This document shows, piece after piece, positions 24,929-33,471 of a DNA stretch of 64,000 bases. The notes under the pieces were generated by a model. That model searched no databases. It saw nothing but the letters and a program-made list of their open reading frames with translations, and was not told where the DNA came from. A program made the position numbers and the translations under genes. Numbering within the stretch: position 1 is the first letter of the stretch; every line of letters starts with the position of its first letter. This DNA comes from Cohnella phaseoli (lineage in GTDB: Bacteria > Bacillota > Bacilli > Paenibacillales > Paenibacillaceae): NCBI RefSeq assembly GCF_003386235.1, contig NZ_QRDZ01000001.1, positions 124,001 to 188,000 on the forward strand. Direction: 5' to 3'.

Positions 24929-24972
24929 ACCTGTCTGAAGCCAGCAAAACCATTCCTTTCGGAATGCAATGG
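24929..24972 (+). promoter_or_regulatory. conserved leader element, copy 2 (before the SLH gene)
   Basis: Matches 8970-9014 at about 40 of 45 positions. The hairpin CATTCC-TTTC-GGAATG keeps its pairing although its fourth base pair differs from copy 1 (T-A against C-G). It lies 52 bases before the start codon, almost the same distance as in copy 1. Confidence 0.45.
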
Positions 24973-25024
24973 GCATCCCCTAATACTTCGGTACAACTTA
25001 TATCACTTAGAGGAGGAATTATCG

Positions 25025-26494
25025 ATGAACAAATATTCGAAGCAACTGGCTGTCCTGACGCTGACGGCCGCACTGGGAGCCGGAGCTCTGCCGCTGGCGG
25101 CGCAGCCTGCAGCCGCAGCGCCGATGACCGCACAAGCGATTCAAGAGGCGGTCGATCGTCTTGCCGATCTCAAGGTGATGAACGGCTACGAGGATGGCAG
25201 CATAAGAGAGAACAACCCGATTACGCGCGCCGAACTGGCGAAGCTGGTATCTCTGGCGTTCGGCATTCAAGGCGGCTCTGAGCTCGGCTTCGCGGACGTT
25301 AAGCCGCAAGCATGGTATGCCGGCTATGCGGCCGGAGTGGTGGAACAGCAAATTATGGATGCGGCTGACGGACGTTTTCAGCCGCAAGCGGTCGTAACGG
25401 ACGACGAGCTGCTCCAGACTGTGACCAAGGCGCTGAAGCGTGACGCCAAGTCGGTCAGCTACTGGGCAAGGGATTTCTATGCGCAAGGCAGCAGTGCAAC
25501 GCGCGGCGAGACGGCTTATTTGCTGGCGAATGCCCACGAGGCGATTCCTGCGGCCGACGCTCGTATCACAAACGTAAGCGTATTGAACGCCATTACGCTG
25601 ATCGTGACCTTCGACAAGCCGCTGACGGCGGACAATGAAGCATTCGCTAAAGCGAAAGAGGATTTCGCCTTTAACGACGGTCTTGCGATCAGCAACATGC
25701 CGCGGCTGAAGACGGGCTCCGTTGCGACTTACATTGTACCGACGACTGTGCAGAAAGCAGGTACGGAGTACAAGTTGACCTATAAAGGTCAAGCGGCGGG
25801 CACATTCACCGGCAGCGCCGTAAAACCGAATATGACCGAAGCGAGACAAGTGACTAACGATACATTCGAGGTAGAGGCGCTGAAGGCAAACGGAGTAGTC
25901 GACTACGGTTACGTTATTGCCGCTTACAGCGGAGGCCGCGGCGCCAACGCTTTCGTACTGGACGAGGACAACAAGGACGAGAACGGCAAAACCTATCAGA
26001 TCATTTCCTCCGGCCAAGCGCGCGAAGTCACGATTACGCCGGAAGGCGGACAGCCGATGATCGCCAAATACGTGCCGTTCACGCAATCGACGGACGGCAA
26101 GCAAGAGCCTAAATTCCGCCTGCCTGCAGGCGAGACGTTGAAGCCGGGCGTGAAGTACACCGTTGCTTCGGATTGGGCGCAGATCGCTAATCCGACCTTC
26201 GTTGCGAAGGATATCGCTTCGCTGCAAATGATCGGCGCAGAGGCAGTTAACGAAACGTCGATTAACGTTGTTCTGGCGACCGATCCGGGAGACGAGCTGT
26301 TCTCCGGACGCAGCGTGCAATTGACCGACGAGAGCGGCAACAAGCTGACTGCGACTTACCGTTTCTCCAGCCGCAAAGGCGCAACGGGCGTATTCGATCT
26401 TGCCGCCGAGTCGAAGCTGACTCCGGGCGCGGTTTATACGGTTATTCCGGTCGGAGACTGGGCGGGGCAATCCAAAGCGGAGCTTAAACTGTAA
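25025..26494 (+). CDS. SLH-domain surface protein
   Basis: Secreted cell-wall protein of 489 residues. A signal peptide (cleavage near AAAAP, about residue 32) is followed by SLH repeats (about 35-150; LKVMNGYEDGSIRENNPITRAELAKLV is a classic SLH unit) that hold it to secondary wall polymer. The rest, about 170-489, looks like beta-sandwich domains (ITNVSVLNAITLIVTFDKPL is typical of Ig-like SbsA/SbsC modules). The start is set by GAGGAGGA before ATG 25025. It lies 18 bp before an ankyrin lipoprotein gene with no terminator between, so the two are probably made together. Function beyond wall attachment is not visible. Confidence 0.85.
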   Translation: MNKYSKQLAVLTLTAALGAGALPLAAQPAAAAPMTAQAIQEAVDRLADLKVMNGYEDGSIRENNPITRAELAKLVSLAFGIQGGSELGFADVKPQAWYAGYAAGVVEQQIMDAADGRFQPQAVVTDDELLQTVTKALKRDAKSVSYWARDFYAQGSSATRGETAYLLANAHEAIPAADARITNVSVLNAITLIVTFDKPLTADNEAFAKAKEDFAFNDGLAISNMPRLKTGSVATYIVPTTVQKAGTEYKLTYKGQAAGTFTGSAVKPNMTEARQVTNDTFEVEALKANGVVDYGYVIAAYSGGRGANAFVLDEDNKDENGKTYQIISSGQAREVTITPEGGQPMIAKYVPFTQSTDGKQEPKFRLPAGETLKPGVKYTVASDWAQIANPTFVAKDIASLQMIGAEAVNETSINVVLATDPGDELFSGRSVQLTDESGNKLTATYRFSSRKGATGVFDLAAESKLTPGAVYTVIPVGDWAGQSKAELKL

Positions 26495-26512
26495 AATTGC
26501 AGGTGAAGCGAA

Positions 26513-27265
26513 ATGAAGCGACAAGGAAGGCGGCGGCTTGCAATGCTGAACGGCTTGGGCTTGATCGTTCTGGCTGCGGCGCTCGCGGGCTGCGGGGTTC
26601 AGGTGAACTCCTTGCTGACGGACGGGGAACAGAAATCGACGCATGAGGTGAATCAAGAGATGAACAAGCTAAACAACGATTTGCTGCAAGCCGTTCAAGC
26701 CGGCGATGGACAGGCGGCCGAACGACTGCTCGATCAGGGCGCCGATATCGACGCCACGGACGGCAGAGGCCGGACCTCGTTAATGATTACGGTACATGAA
26801 GAGCGGCTCGATCTGTTTCATATGCTCATAGAGCGAGGGGCTAACATCAATATCAGAGACGGTCGCTCGGACAATCCGCTGCTCTATTCGGGAGCGGAGG
26901 GGAAAATGGACTTCCTGAAGGCCGCTCTTGCCGCCGGAGCCGACACGACGATTACGAACCGCTTCGGAGGAACCGCGCTTATCCCGGCGGCCGACCGCGG
27001 GCATGTCGAGATCGTGCGCGAGCTGCTGGAAACGTCCGACGTGAATATCGACCATGTCAATAATTTGGGCTGGACCGCTTTGCTGGAAGCCGTCATTCTT
27101 GGCGACGGAGGAGAGCGGCATCAGAAAATCGTAGAGCTTCTGATCGAACACGGGGCCAACGTCAACCTGGCCGACAATGATGGCGTAACTCCGCTGAAGC
27201 ATGCTCAGAACCGCGGTTATCGCGAGATGGCCGAGGCGTTGATGAAGGCGGGAGGAAAGACTTAA
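26513..27265 (+). CDS. ankyrin-repeat lipoprotein
   Basis: Outer-surface lipoprotein of 250 residues: positively charged N-terminus, hydrophobic stretch and lipobox LAGC (about residue 27), then ankyrin repeats to the end (GADIDATDGRGRTSLM, GANVNLADNDGVTPL). It shares a specific block with the cytoplasmic protein at 1899, NRFGGTAL.P and LGWTALLEAVILGDGG, so this is the same subfamily with a different location. Ankyrin repeats outside the cell membrane are less common in Bacillota. It may bind the SLH protein encoded upstream, which is inference. Confidence 0.85.
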   Translation: MKRQGRRRLAMLNGLGLIVLAAALAGCGVQVNSLLTDGEQKSTHEVNQEMNKLNNDLLQAVQAGDGQAAERLLDQGADIDATDGRGRTSLMITVHEERLDLFHMLIERGANINIRDGRSDNPLLYSGAEGKMDFLKAALAAGADTTITNRFGGTALIPAADRGHVEIVRELLETSDVNIDHVNNLGWTALLEAVILGDGGERHQKIVELLIEHGANVNLADNDGVTPLKHAQNRGYREMAEALMKAGGKT

Positions 27266-27274
27266 TCAAGCAGC

Positions 27275-27321
27275 AAAAAAGGCAGCGCTAGGGAGTTAAA
27301 TATCCCTGCGCCGCCTTTTTT
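27275..27321 (+). terminator. terminator after the SLH/ankyrin operon
   Basis: A-rich stem arm AAAAAAGGC with GCC-T6, an inner GCGC pairing, and a T-run on the 3' side. It could also work for the reverse strand. Confidence 0.75.
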
Positions 27322-27359
27322 ATAGATACAGAATCGTAAGCGTTTTCTTGCCGGCGCCG

Positions 27360-28160
27360 TCAGTCTGCGCCGCGCACGGCCAGCACCGGAAATAGCGGTC
27401 CCTTGAGCACATCGCCTTTTTCCAGATTCAATCCTGTTGTAATGGGATGAGATGCGCCGCTGAACGTAATGTCGTCCGGCATGTAGATGATGGCAAGCGC
27501 TCTGCGCGGCCGGTCTGTCTCGTTGGCATGCGCATAATGGAACGTCAGGCCGTTATGGAACGTACAGCTTCCGGCCTTCAGCGGTACGACAACCGGCTTG
27601 CGGTCGTCAAGCTGCTCACCCTCGACATAATCGAAAATATTTTGCGGGTCCAGGAAATCGATGCCTTTGAGTTTGCCGAGCTTATGGGATTTCGGAATGA
27701 AGGCCATGCAGCCGTTCTTCTCGTTGACGTCGTCCAAGGCAATCCAGATCGACAGCATGCCCTGATTGGACTCGTTGATCGGCCAGTAAGGCGTATCCTG
27801 ATGCCACGGCGTCGGCTTGGAATCGTTCGGCATTTTCCATAATCCGTGATCGTGGAATAAACGGATTTGATTGGCTCCGGTTAATTGCAGAGCGGATTGG
27901 GCGAACCGTTCATGGAAGCTGAATTTGCCCATGCCCGCATGATCTCTCCAAGTATTCACCTTCTGATTCAAGACGCGATAATACAGTCCGCCTTGCTTGT
28001 CCGTCTGGACCGAACGATCGCTTGTCGTCTGCATAGCCTCTTCCAGATATTCCCTCAGCAGCTCCAGCTCTTCGGCTGTCAGCATGTTGTCTACTTTTAC
28101 AAAACCGTTGTTGCGATAGAAGTCGATATGTTCTTGCGTAATTGGCGTAGTTGCACTCAT
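27360..28160 (-). CDS. phytanoyl-CoA dioxygenase (PhyH) family protein
   Basis: Iron(II)/2-oxoglutarate-dependent oxygenase of 266 residues. The metal ligands are visible as HxD in TPWHQDTPYW and the distal His in FHNGLTFHYAHANE, with the following Arg (DRPRRAL) likely binding 2-oxoglutarate. The start is the ATG at 28160, with AGGAGG just upstream; a longer in-frame reading to 28262 runs over the ribosome site. It is divergent from an AraC regulator gene, which probably controls it. The substrate is unknown; such genes in Paenibacillus-like genomes are often hydroxylases of small metabolites. Confidence 0.85.
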   Translation of the reverse strand: MSATTPITQEHIDFYRNNGFVKVDNMLTAEELELLREYLEEAMQTTSDRSVQTDKQGGLYYRVLNQKVNTWRDHAGMGKFSFHERFAQSALQLTGANQIRLFHDHGLWKMPNDSKPTPWHQDTPYWPINESNQGMLSIWIALDDVNEKNGCMAFIPKSHKLGKLKGIDFLDPQNIFDYVEGEQLDDRKPVVVPLKAGSCTFHNGLTFHYAHANETDRPRRALAIIYMPDDITFSGASHPITTGLNLEKGDVLKGPLFPVLAVRGAD

Positions 28161-28346
28161 TGTTGTTCCTCCTCGGCGGTGGTATGCTTCTATCCTACAA
28201 CCGAAAGGCCAAGGTGAGGATGGAGAGAAATCCGAGGTTTTTGTAAAAAAGTCGAATCGCAATCGGGCAATCGGAACGCGGGCTGAAGATGTTATACTAT
28301 AGTTAAAAGCGGATTTGGGCGAAAAGGGTGGAAGGGGCGGTTAGCT

Positions 28347-29267
28347 TTGTCGACGCGCGTAGATTATCGGACGATCTCTCCCTATGTTCGTTTCGTGCAT
28401 GAAGTGGCGATCGCTGCGGGGGCGGTTAATCCAGAGCGGAACATCTATGATCACGAGTTTATTTATGTTGTGAAGGGAAGCGGAACTCTCCGAATTGAGG
28501 ACAGGACGTATTCGATGGAGCCAGGGGATTTACTGTACATTCGCCCGCATCGGACGAACGAAATGTTTGTGTCGGAGACGGAGCCGATGCACTGCTTTGC
28601 CGTGCATTTCGACTATGTTTTTCTTGGAGAAGCGGCCGAATTTTCCCCTTATGCGGTTTATTTGGGACGCAAATCCGAAGAAGGCATGCCGGATGCAAGC
28701 TGGCTTCACGAGCGGCCCAATGCGGAGCTGATCGACATGGACATCCCCGAGCGGATGAAGCCGGCGCGGGTTCATGAGTTTTTCGACGCGTTTAAAGAGC
28801 TGTGCCGCGTATTCGAGGAGTCGAGGGCCGACGCGCAAATTTGGCTAAAGGCGGCGATGCTCAGGCTGATCGGACTGATCCACGGCGAGTTGATGACCGG
28901 AGAGGGCGTTCGGGTAAACCACACACATGCCGATATGATGCTGGACGCCATTGATTATATGAAGAGCAATTTTTCCGCCTCGATCGATCTGAAGAAGCTG
29001 GCGGCCAGAGCCGGCCTGTCGCCGAAATATTTCGGAACGCTGTTTAAGCAGGCGGCCGGGATTTCGGTTTCCGAATATTTGACGCGCATTCGCATTGAGG
29101 AAGCCAAACGGCTGTTGAGAAACAGCGCCTATACGATTGAAGCGATCGCCGACCAGGTCGGGATTGGAGATATGTACTACTTCAGCAAGCTGTTCAAAAA
29201 GACGGAAGGTCTGTCGCCCAAACGATACGCCGTTTCCTTACGCTGGACGGGCTCGAAGAACGATTAA
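28347..29267 (+). CDS. AraC-family regulator with cupin sensor domain
   Basis: About 306 residues: N-terminal cupin (EFIYVVKGSGTLRIED, MEPGDLLYIRPHRTNEM), linker, and C-terminal double helix-turn-helix at about 200-300 (LSPKYFGTLFKQAAGISVSEYL, VGIGDMYYFSKLFKK). The start is TTG 28347, following GGAAGGGGCGG. Divergent to the PhyH gene across a 186-bp gap, which presumably holds both promoters; TATACT at 28293-28298 is a possible -10 box for this gene. It likely senses a sugar or related metabolite and controls the neighbour. Confidence 0.88.
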   Translation: MSTRVDYRTISPYVRFVHEVAIAAGAVNPERNIYDHEFIYVVKGSGTLRIEDRTYSMEPGDLLYIRPHRTNEMFVSETEPMHCFAVHFDYVFLGEAAEFSPYAVYLGRKSEEGMPDASWLHERPNAELIDMDIPERMKPARVHEFFDAFKELCRVFEESRADAQIWLKAAMLRLIGLIHGELMTGEGVRVNHTHADMMLDAIDYMKSNFSASIDLKKLAARAGLSPKYFGTLFKQAAGISVSEYLTRIRIEEAKRLLRNSAYTIEAIADQVGIGDMYYFSKLFKKTEGLSPKRYAVSLRWTGSKND

Positions 29268-29315
29268 AAAACAAAGCCCGCCGTCAGGTCGCGGCAGGCG
29301 CGACCAAACGGCGGG
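29263..29315 (-). terminator. terminator shared by yjcZ-like gene (reverse) and AraC gene
   Basis: Stem CCCGCCGT (29277-29284) with ACGGCGGG (29308-29315) and an inner GTCGCG/CGCGAC pair. On the reverse strand it ends in a T-rich run, so it terminates the small reverse gene best. Confidence 0.7.
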
Positions 29316-29333
29316 AAAGCTTGTTGTCATCCG

Positions 29334-29453
29334 TTAGCACCAGCCGGCGCGCAAGATGATTACCAAGAGGACGAAGAGTACAAGAGCGAAAGCCGCGGCT
29401 CCCGCAACTCCGCCTTTAGGTCCGCAAACTTCGCCTGCAACAGGATATCCCAT
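29334..29453 (-). CDS. YjcZ-family sporulation peptide
   Basis: A 39-residue peptide: MGYPVAGEVCGPKGG, then a hydrophobic helix (AFALVLFVLLVIILRAGW). This is the short glycine-rich head plus single membrane helix typical of YjcZ-type small sporulation proteins in Bacillus and Paenibacillus. AAGGTGG lies a few bases before the ATG at 29453, and a terminator follows the stop. Probably inserted in a forespore or spore membrane; biochemical role unknown. The two cysteines are unusual for the family. Confidence 0.75.
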   Translation of the reverse strand: MGYPVAGEVCGPKGGVAGAAAFALVLFVLLVIILRAGWC

Positions 29454-29713
29454 ATCTTTCACCACCTTGCGGTTTAATTATGACCAATCGTCACGTATGT
29501 AGCTTATGTCGGTAGTCGAATACGGACAGTACATTCACCTATATTGGCAAAAACGGGCGTAAGCACATGCCGCAGGATCGCGGCTGGGCTTAGGGCCGTT
29601 TTGCCGCGCGAGTTTCCTGCTTATGGCTGGCGAGCCGACGATCCTCATCGCATATTTCACTGGGCCGGGGACACCTTATTAGGGCAATCAAATTGCTTAA
29701 GGAGGGTTCAATT

Positions 29714-30211
29714 TTGAAGAAAATTGCGACCAGTCTGGCTCTCGGCACATGCATCGCGTTGGCAAGCGTTACTCCGGCATTCGCCGAGCACACGACGGGT
29801 ACGACGGGTATGTCCGGCGACAGCAGGACGTTAAACGGCGCAACCGTGCCGAACAAAACGTACTATCCGAACGCGGGAAGAACGGACGGTACGATGCTCG
29901 ATCGCACGATCAACGGAACTCTGGGGAACGGAACTTACGGCAACGGGATGTACGGCAACGGAAACTACAGCACTTATAATATGAACGGCACTCATGGGGT
30001 CAACGGAAATTACGGTACGTACGATTCGACCCGCATGAACGCATATCGTCCTTACAGCTCCACAAATATGACGACGCGGGCAAACAACACGGTTAGAAGA
30101 ATGGAAACGACGACGGCGAGAACCGGCGGCTTTAGCTGGGGATGGCTAGGCTTGCTTGGCCTGTTCGGCTTGGCGGGCATGCGCAGCCGAAACCGCGAAG
30201 ACGTGCGGTAA
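29714..30211 (+). CDS. WGxxGxxG-CTERM-type secreted/membrane protein
   Basis: 165 residues with a signal peptide (LKKIATSLALGTCIALASV to PAFAEH), a low-complexity Asn/Gly/Thr/Tyr-rich middle (GNGTYGNGMYGNGNYSTYN), and a C-terminal sorting-like tail GFSWGWLGLLGLFGLAG followed by charged MRSRNRED. That tail is the WGxxGxxG pattern known from many Bacillota proteins. The start is TTG 29714, set by AAGGAGGG upstream. Likely anchored at the cell surface or cleaved by a dedicated peptidase; function unknown. Confidence 0.75.
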   Translation: MKKIATSLALGTCIALASVTPAFAEHTTGTTGMSGDSRTLNGATVPNKTYYPNAGRTDGTMLDRTINGTLGNGTYGNGMYGNGNYSTYNMNGTHGVNGNYGTYDSTRMNAYRPYSSTNMTTRANNTVRRMETTTARTGGFSWGWLGLLGLFGLAGMRSRNREDVR

Positions 30212-30223
30212 TGATTTCGGATA

Positions 30224-30255
30224 ATCCCTGCCGGGCTCACCTGGCGGGGATTTCT
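30224..30255 (+). terminator. terminator after the WGxxGxxG gene
   Basis: Stem ATCCCTGCC/GGCGGGGAT (one wobble) followed by TTTCT. Confidence 0.55.
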
Positions 30256-30359
30256 ATGTCCGGAGGCATCGATGGCGCTTTTCGCTTGGTTATATTCGTT
30301 TCCAAAGTACCCCATACTAAGTCGGTAGTTCACTTGTATAGCAGAAGGAGACAGTTCGG

Positions 30360-31196
30360 ATGAGGATAGGAAAAATATTTCTAGGCAAGCTTGCGCTTGG
30401 CCTTGTCCTTCTTGCGGCGGGACGGGATGCCAATGCTTCCGTCTCGTCGCCATCAGCGATTCCCGAGTCCGGTGGCAATGCAGTCGACAAACGTCAAATC
30501 GCAATCGTGATCGACGATTTCGGCAACGGCATGAAAGGCACGGAGCAAATGCTGAATTTGCCGATCAAGTTGACGGCCGCCATCATGCCGTTCCTGCCGA
30601 CGACCAAGGAAGATGCGGAGAAGGCCCATCGACTTGGCCACGATGTCATCGTTCATCTGCCGATGGAACCGGTTAGAGGACAGAAAAACTGGCTTGGTCC
30701 AGGCGCGATCACAACCGATTTGTCGGATGGGGAAATTCGCAAACGGGTGGAGGCGGCGATCGCCGACGTGCCTCACGCAATCGGCATGAACAACCATATG
30801 GGCTCGAAAGCGACCGCCGACAAAAGGGTGATGAGAATCGTCCTGCAGGTGTGCAAAGAAAAAGGGCTCATTTTTTTGGATAGCCGTACGTCTTTTCGCA
30901 CGGTCGTTCCAGCGGTTGCCAAGGAAGTCGGCATAGAAACCGTTCGCAACGACATCTTTCTCGACGACGTCTATACGCGACAGCATGCACTGAAGCAACT
31001 GCAAGAAGTAAAGAAGCTGCTCCAGAAGAACGAACGCTGCGTCGCCATCGGCCACGTCGGGCCGCCGGGCTTATCGACTTCGGACGCGCTGCGCGCCGTC
31101 ATTCCCGAGCTGAAGGGAAAGGCTGAATTCGTTCCGCTGTCCGCTCTGCTGTCGCTTCCGGGACCTTTCACCGCTCAGGGGCTGCAAAGCCGGTAG
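30360..31196 (+). CDS. divergent polysaccharide deacetylase family protein (YibQ-like)
   Basis: Exported protein of 278 residues: signal peptide about 1-28, then a deacetylase-like barrel with IAIVIDDFGNG, AIMPFLPTT, HLPMEP, GMNNHMGS and LDSRTS, the blocks of the divergent polysaccharide deacetylase family (DUF610/YibQ). The family probably acts on cell-wall or exopolysaccharide, but catalysis is not proven. AAGGAG precedes the ATG. Its 3' end overlaps the convergent amidase gene by 22 bp, suggesting compact envelope-related gene packing. Confidence 0.85.
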   Translation: MRIGKIFLGKLALGLVLLAAGRDANASVSSPSAIPESGGNAVDKRQIAIVIDDFGNGMKGTEQMLNLPIKLTAAIMPFLPTTKEDAEKAHRLGHDVIVHLPMEPVRGQKNWLGPGAITTDLSDGEIRKRVEAAIADVPHAIGMNNHMGSKATADKRVMRIVLQVCKEKGLIFLDSRTSFRTVVPAVAKEVGIETVRNDIFLDDVYTRQHALKQLQEVKKLLQKNERCVAIGHVGPPGLSTSDALRAVIPELKGKAEFVPLSALLSLPGPFTAQGLQSR

Positions 31197-31888
31197 GCCA
31201 TAATGCCGCCGGCAATCGCTGCGGCGATGCGGTTCTGACCGGGAATGGAGGTCAACATCGCCCGGTCTCCCGGATCGCTCAGAAATGCCGTTTCCACGAT
31301 GACGCTTGGCGCTTGAACCCGATTAAGCAAGTAAAATTGTTTGGCCTCCTGAGGCAGCCGGAACGTATTCTGCTGCCTGTTCAGGCTATCTTGAATATAA
31401 CCGGCCAGCATTGCGCTGCGTCCCTCAACCTGATGAATGACCAGCGGTCCTTTTTTCGTTTTTTTGGGCGACCAATTGACATGGATGCTGACGAAAACGG
31501 CGGCACCGATTTCTTCGGACAAACCGCGGCGCTGGGACAGATCCCGGCGGTGACGCGAGCGGCTGAGATGCCAGCGGTTGTCGTCGCTCAGCGCGTAATC
31601 GCCGGTGCGATTCAAGATCACCTTCAGACCTCTGGCGCGCAGCAGCAGGTAGAGCTTGCGTGAGATTTCCAGGTTGATATCCTTTTCCAGAATTTCGTTC
31701 CAGTGCGTGCCCCCGTCGATTCCGCCGTGGCCTGCATCAATTAGCACGTCGGCGGCAGGAAGAGCGCGCTTCACGTTAGGCGGGGCTACCGTCGGCTGAA
31801 GCTGCGCTTGCGCCTGTGCTGCGCCGACTGAACCGGCAGCTAGGCTGCAAACAAGCAATACGATTGCGATACGTATACGAGAAACCAA
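31175..31888 (-). CDS. N-acetylmuramoyl-L-alanine amidase (Amidase_3, CwlD-like)
   Basis: Zinc amidase of 237 residues that cuts the bond between MurNAc and L-Ala in peptidoglycan. It has a signal peptide (about 1-26), the zinc motifs VLIDAGHGGIDGG, LEKDINLEISRKL with the Glu, VSIHVNW, and the catalytic Glu in VIVETAFLSDPGD. Size and order resemble CwlD, which makes muramic delta-lactam in the spore cortex. The start is TTG at 31888 with GGAGGAG before it. A vegetative cell-wall role is also possible. Confidence 0.85.
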   Translation of the reverse strand: MVSRIRIAIVLLVCSLAAGSVGAAQAQAQLQPTVAPPNVKRALPAADVLIDAGHGGIDGGTHWNEILEKDINLEISRKLYLLLRARGLKVILNRTGDYALSDDNRWHLSRSRHRRDLSQRRGLSEEIGAAVFVSIHVNWSPKKTKKGPLVIHQVEGRSAMLAGYIQDSLNRQQNTFRLPQEAKQFYLLNRVQAPSVIVETAFLSDPGDRAMLTSIPGQNRIAAAIAGGIMAYRLCSP

Positions 31889-32015
31889 TTATTTTCTCCT
31901 CCGATCTCAAGCGCGACTATATCCGTTCTATAGCGTGACACAAATTGGGCTTCCCCATGCAGAAGGATTGAGCGTTTTCCGAAACGGGCATACTAGAGAA
32001 GAGGAGGCGAGCCAA

Positions 32016-32240
32016 ATGGACGGATCGGAGTATTTGAAATATATGACGGAGCGGGTCGTAAGCTACATGGAGCGTCCCAAAGAGAAGGAGCAGCCTCGCG
32101 CTGCGCGGAGCAAGGAACTGTGGCTAACCAAATGGTTCGGCATGGCCCCGATGGGTCTGATGATCTGGTGGGGAGGGCGCGCGGAGAGAAAAAACAAAAC
32201 GCGCCATAAGGCGCGTTCGGCTGATTCTTCTGTGAATTAA
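32016..32240 (+). CDS. yqzE: YqzE-family small protein
   Basis: 74 residues: YLKYMTERVVSYMERPKE, a basic linker, then WFGMAPMGLMIWWG, a membrane-associated stretch, and a basic tail. This is the YqzE pattern from Bacillus, where the gene lies next to the comG competence operon. ATG 32016 follows GAGGAGG; a longer reading from 31935 lacks a site. Role unknown. It ends in a 4-bp tail overlap with the reverse gene. An ACGCGCC/GGCGCGT hairpin lies in its last codons. Confidence 0.7.
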   Translation: MDGSEYLKYMTERVVSYMERPKEKEQPRAARSKELWLTKWFGMAPMGLMIWWGGRAERKNKTRHKARSADSSVN

Positions 32241-33142
32241 CGATAAAAAAGACCTTGTGCGAGCAAATCGTCGAGTGGAATGAAGCGCGTTCCTTCCATG
32301 TCTAAAGCAACATCGATACGGCCGTTCGACCAGCTTTGATAGCCGATGACCGGAGCTGCATACAGCATCGCGTCCCCGAACGGCTCCGTTACATAACGCA
32401 GCTGCTTCCCTTCATCAAGACGTTTTTGCAGCTTCCGGGCGTCCTTCGCGGAGAAGGGCGCCTCTTTGGTGAGCCATGGAAGCCTCTCATAAGCGTCGAA
32501 TAGCTCGTTCAGTCTCAAGTCGTCGATGCGAGACGAGACACCTTGTCCAATAACGGAAGATTTTCCGTCGAACAGGGAAGTCCATTGGCGCTTGTCCAAG
32601 GGTAGCTGTTCCGCCGTTTTGGCGTCCAGCCAATAAGTGTGCTCTCCCACGGAGACTTCCCAGGCGGCGGCAAACGGATGAATGTAGCGCTTGGCGGCGG
32701 TAATCAGGCCCAGTTCTTCTTCGGAGACCAGCCCGCTATAGATTAGCGAGCGCTTAAGCTGCTGCAGGGAGAACAAGGAATGGGGGCCGGTTCCGTATTC
32801 ACCGAGCTGGAAGGAGCCGTCCATGACTGCGTGAACGACCATGTAACCAACATCGCGTCCTTCCTTCGAAAACAACACCAGCCAGCTGTGAGTGCCGGGA
32901 CCGAGCGCTGAAATCTGGGGATCCGCGGCTTGCCAGTCTTGGAACGGTTTTTGCTTCGATAGAGTCGCCACCCAGCTTTCGACTTGGCGCTCAAGCTTGG
33001 ACTTCGGTTCGGGCGCCGGGCTTTCGGCCGAAGCCGGCAGAGCCGCCGCGCTTGACCAGAGAAGGGCCGTGATCGCCACCGTTGCGGCAAAGCGGAGGCC
33101 CGCTCTGCGGCGGCTTCCGTTGCGGCTTTTGAGAAAAATCAT
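32237..33142 (-). CDS. secreted protein of unknown function
   Basis: 301 residues with a clear signal peptide (basic start, hydrophobic core to about residue 33, ALPASAES cleavage region) and a soluble mature part. I see no catalytic motif. Repeating blocks such as HSWLVLFSKEGRDVGYMVVH and EVSVGEHTYWLDAKTAEQLPL look like small beta-meander, PepSY-like or protease-inhibitor-like units, but this is a guess. AGGTGAT lies before the ATG. The codon use matches the GC-rich neighbours, so it is a resident gene. Confidence 0.7.
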   Translation of the reverse strand: MIFLKSRNGSRRRAGLRFAATVAITALLWSSAAALPASAESPAPEPKSKLERQVESWVATLSKQKPFQDWQAADPQISALGPGTHSWLVLFSKEGRDVGYMVVHAVMDGSFQLGEYGTGPHSLFSLQQLKRSLIYSGLVSEEELGLITAAKRYIHPFAAAWEVSVGEHTYWLDAKTAEQLPLDKRQWTSLFDGKSSVIGQGVSSRIDDLRLNELFDAYERLPWLTKEAPFSAKDARKLQKRLDEGKQLRYVTEPFGDAMLYAAPVIGYQSWSNGRIDVALDMEGTRFIPLDDLLAQGLFYR

Positions 33143-33471
33143 TTCATCACCTGCTATTCGTAATCGAAATCGGCTCTTTGAACTTCTTTTGTGAGGTTTT
33201 GGCGCCGCTTGTCCATTGTAGCTAACGTACGGCGCCGAAGCTGTTGGAATGTGTCAGCAAGCGCCGGACTTGGCAGTTCTATTTTTGCCGATTTGCGGCG
33301 TATCGTTGTCTAGAGCGTGTCTGCAAACTCGCTCAGGGGCATCTTTCACCGCCTTTTTGCTCCCTGCTGCGTCACTTTTGCTTGACGTACCTCCGGTACG
33401 CCTTCACAAGTTCCTTGCATGGAACGAAAATTCGGCAATATCTGCTGCCCTCGGAGCATTCAGACACGGCC
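33143..33471. other. 329-bp gap with palindrome, possible dispersed repeat
   Basis: No gene is supported. It holds a CGTACC-TC-CGGTACG palindrome near 33387-33402 inside a C/T-rich stretch (33300-33470), which has the look of a dispersed intergenic repeat. No second copy is present in this window, so this cannot be confirmed here. No terminator is apparent for yqhG, which ends at 33472. Confidence 0.35.
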
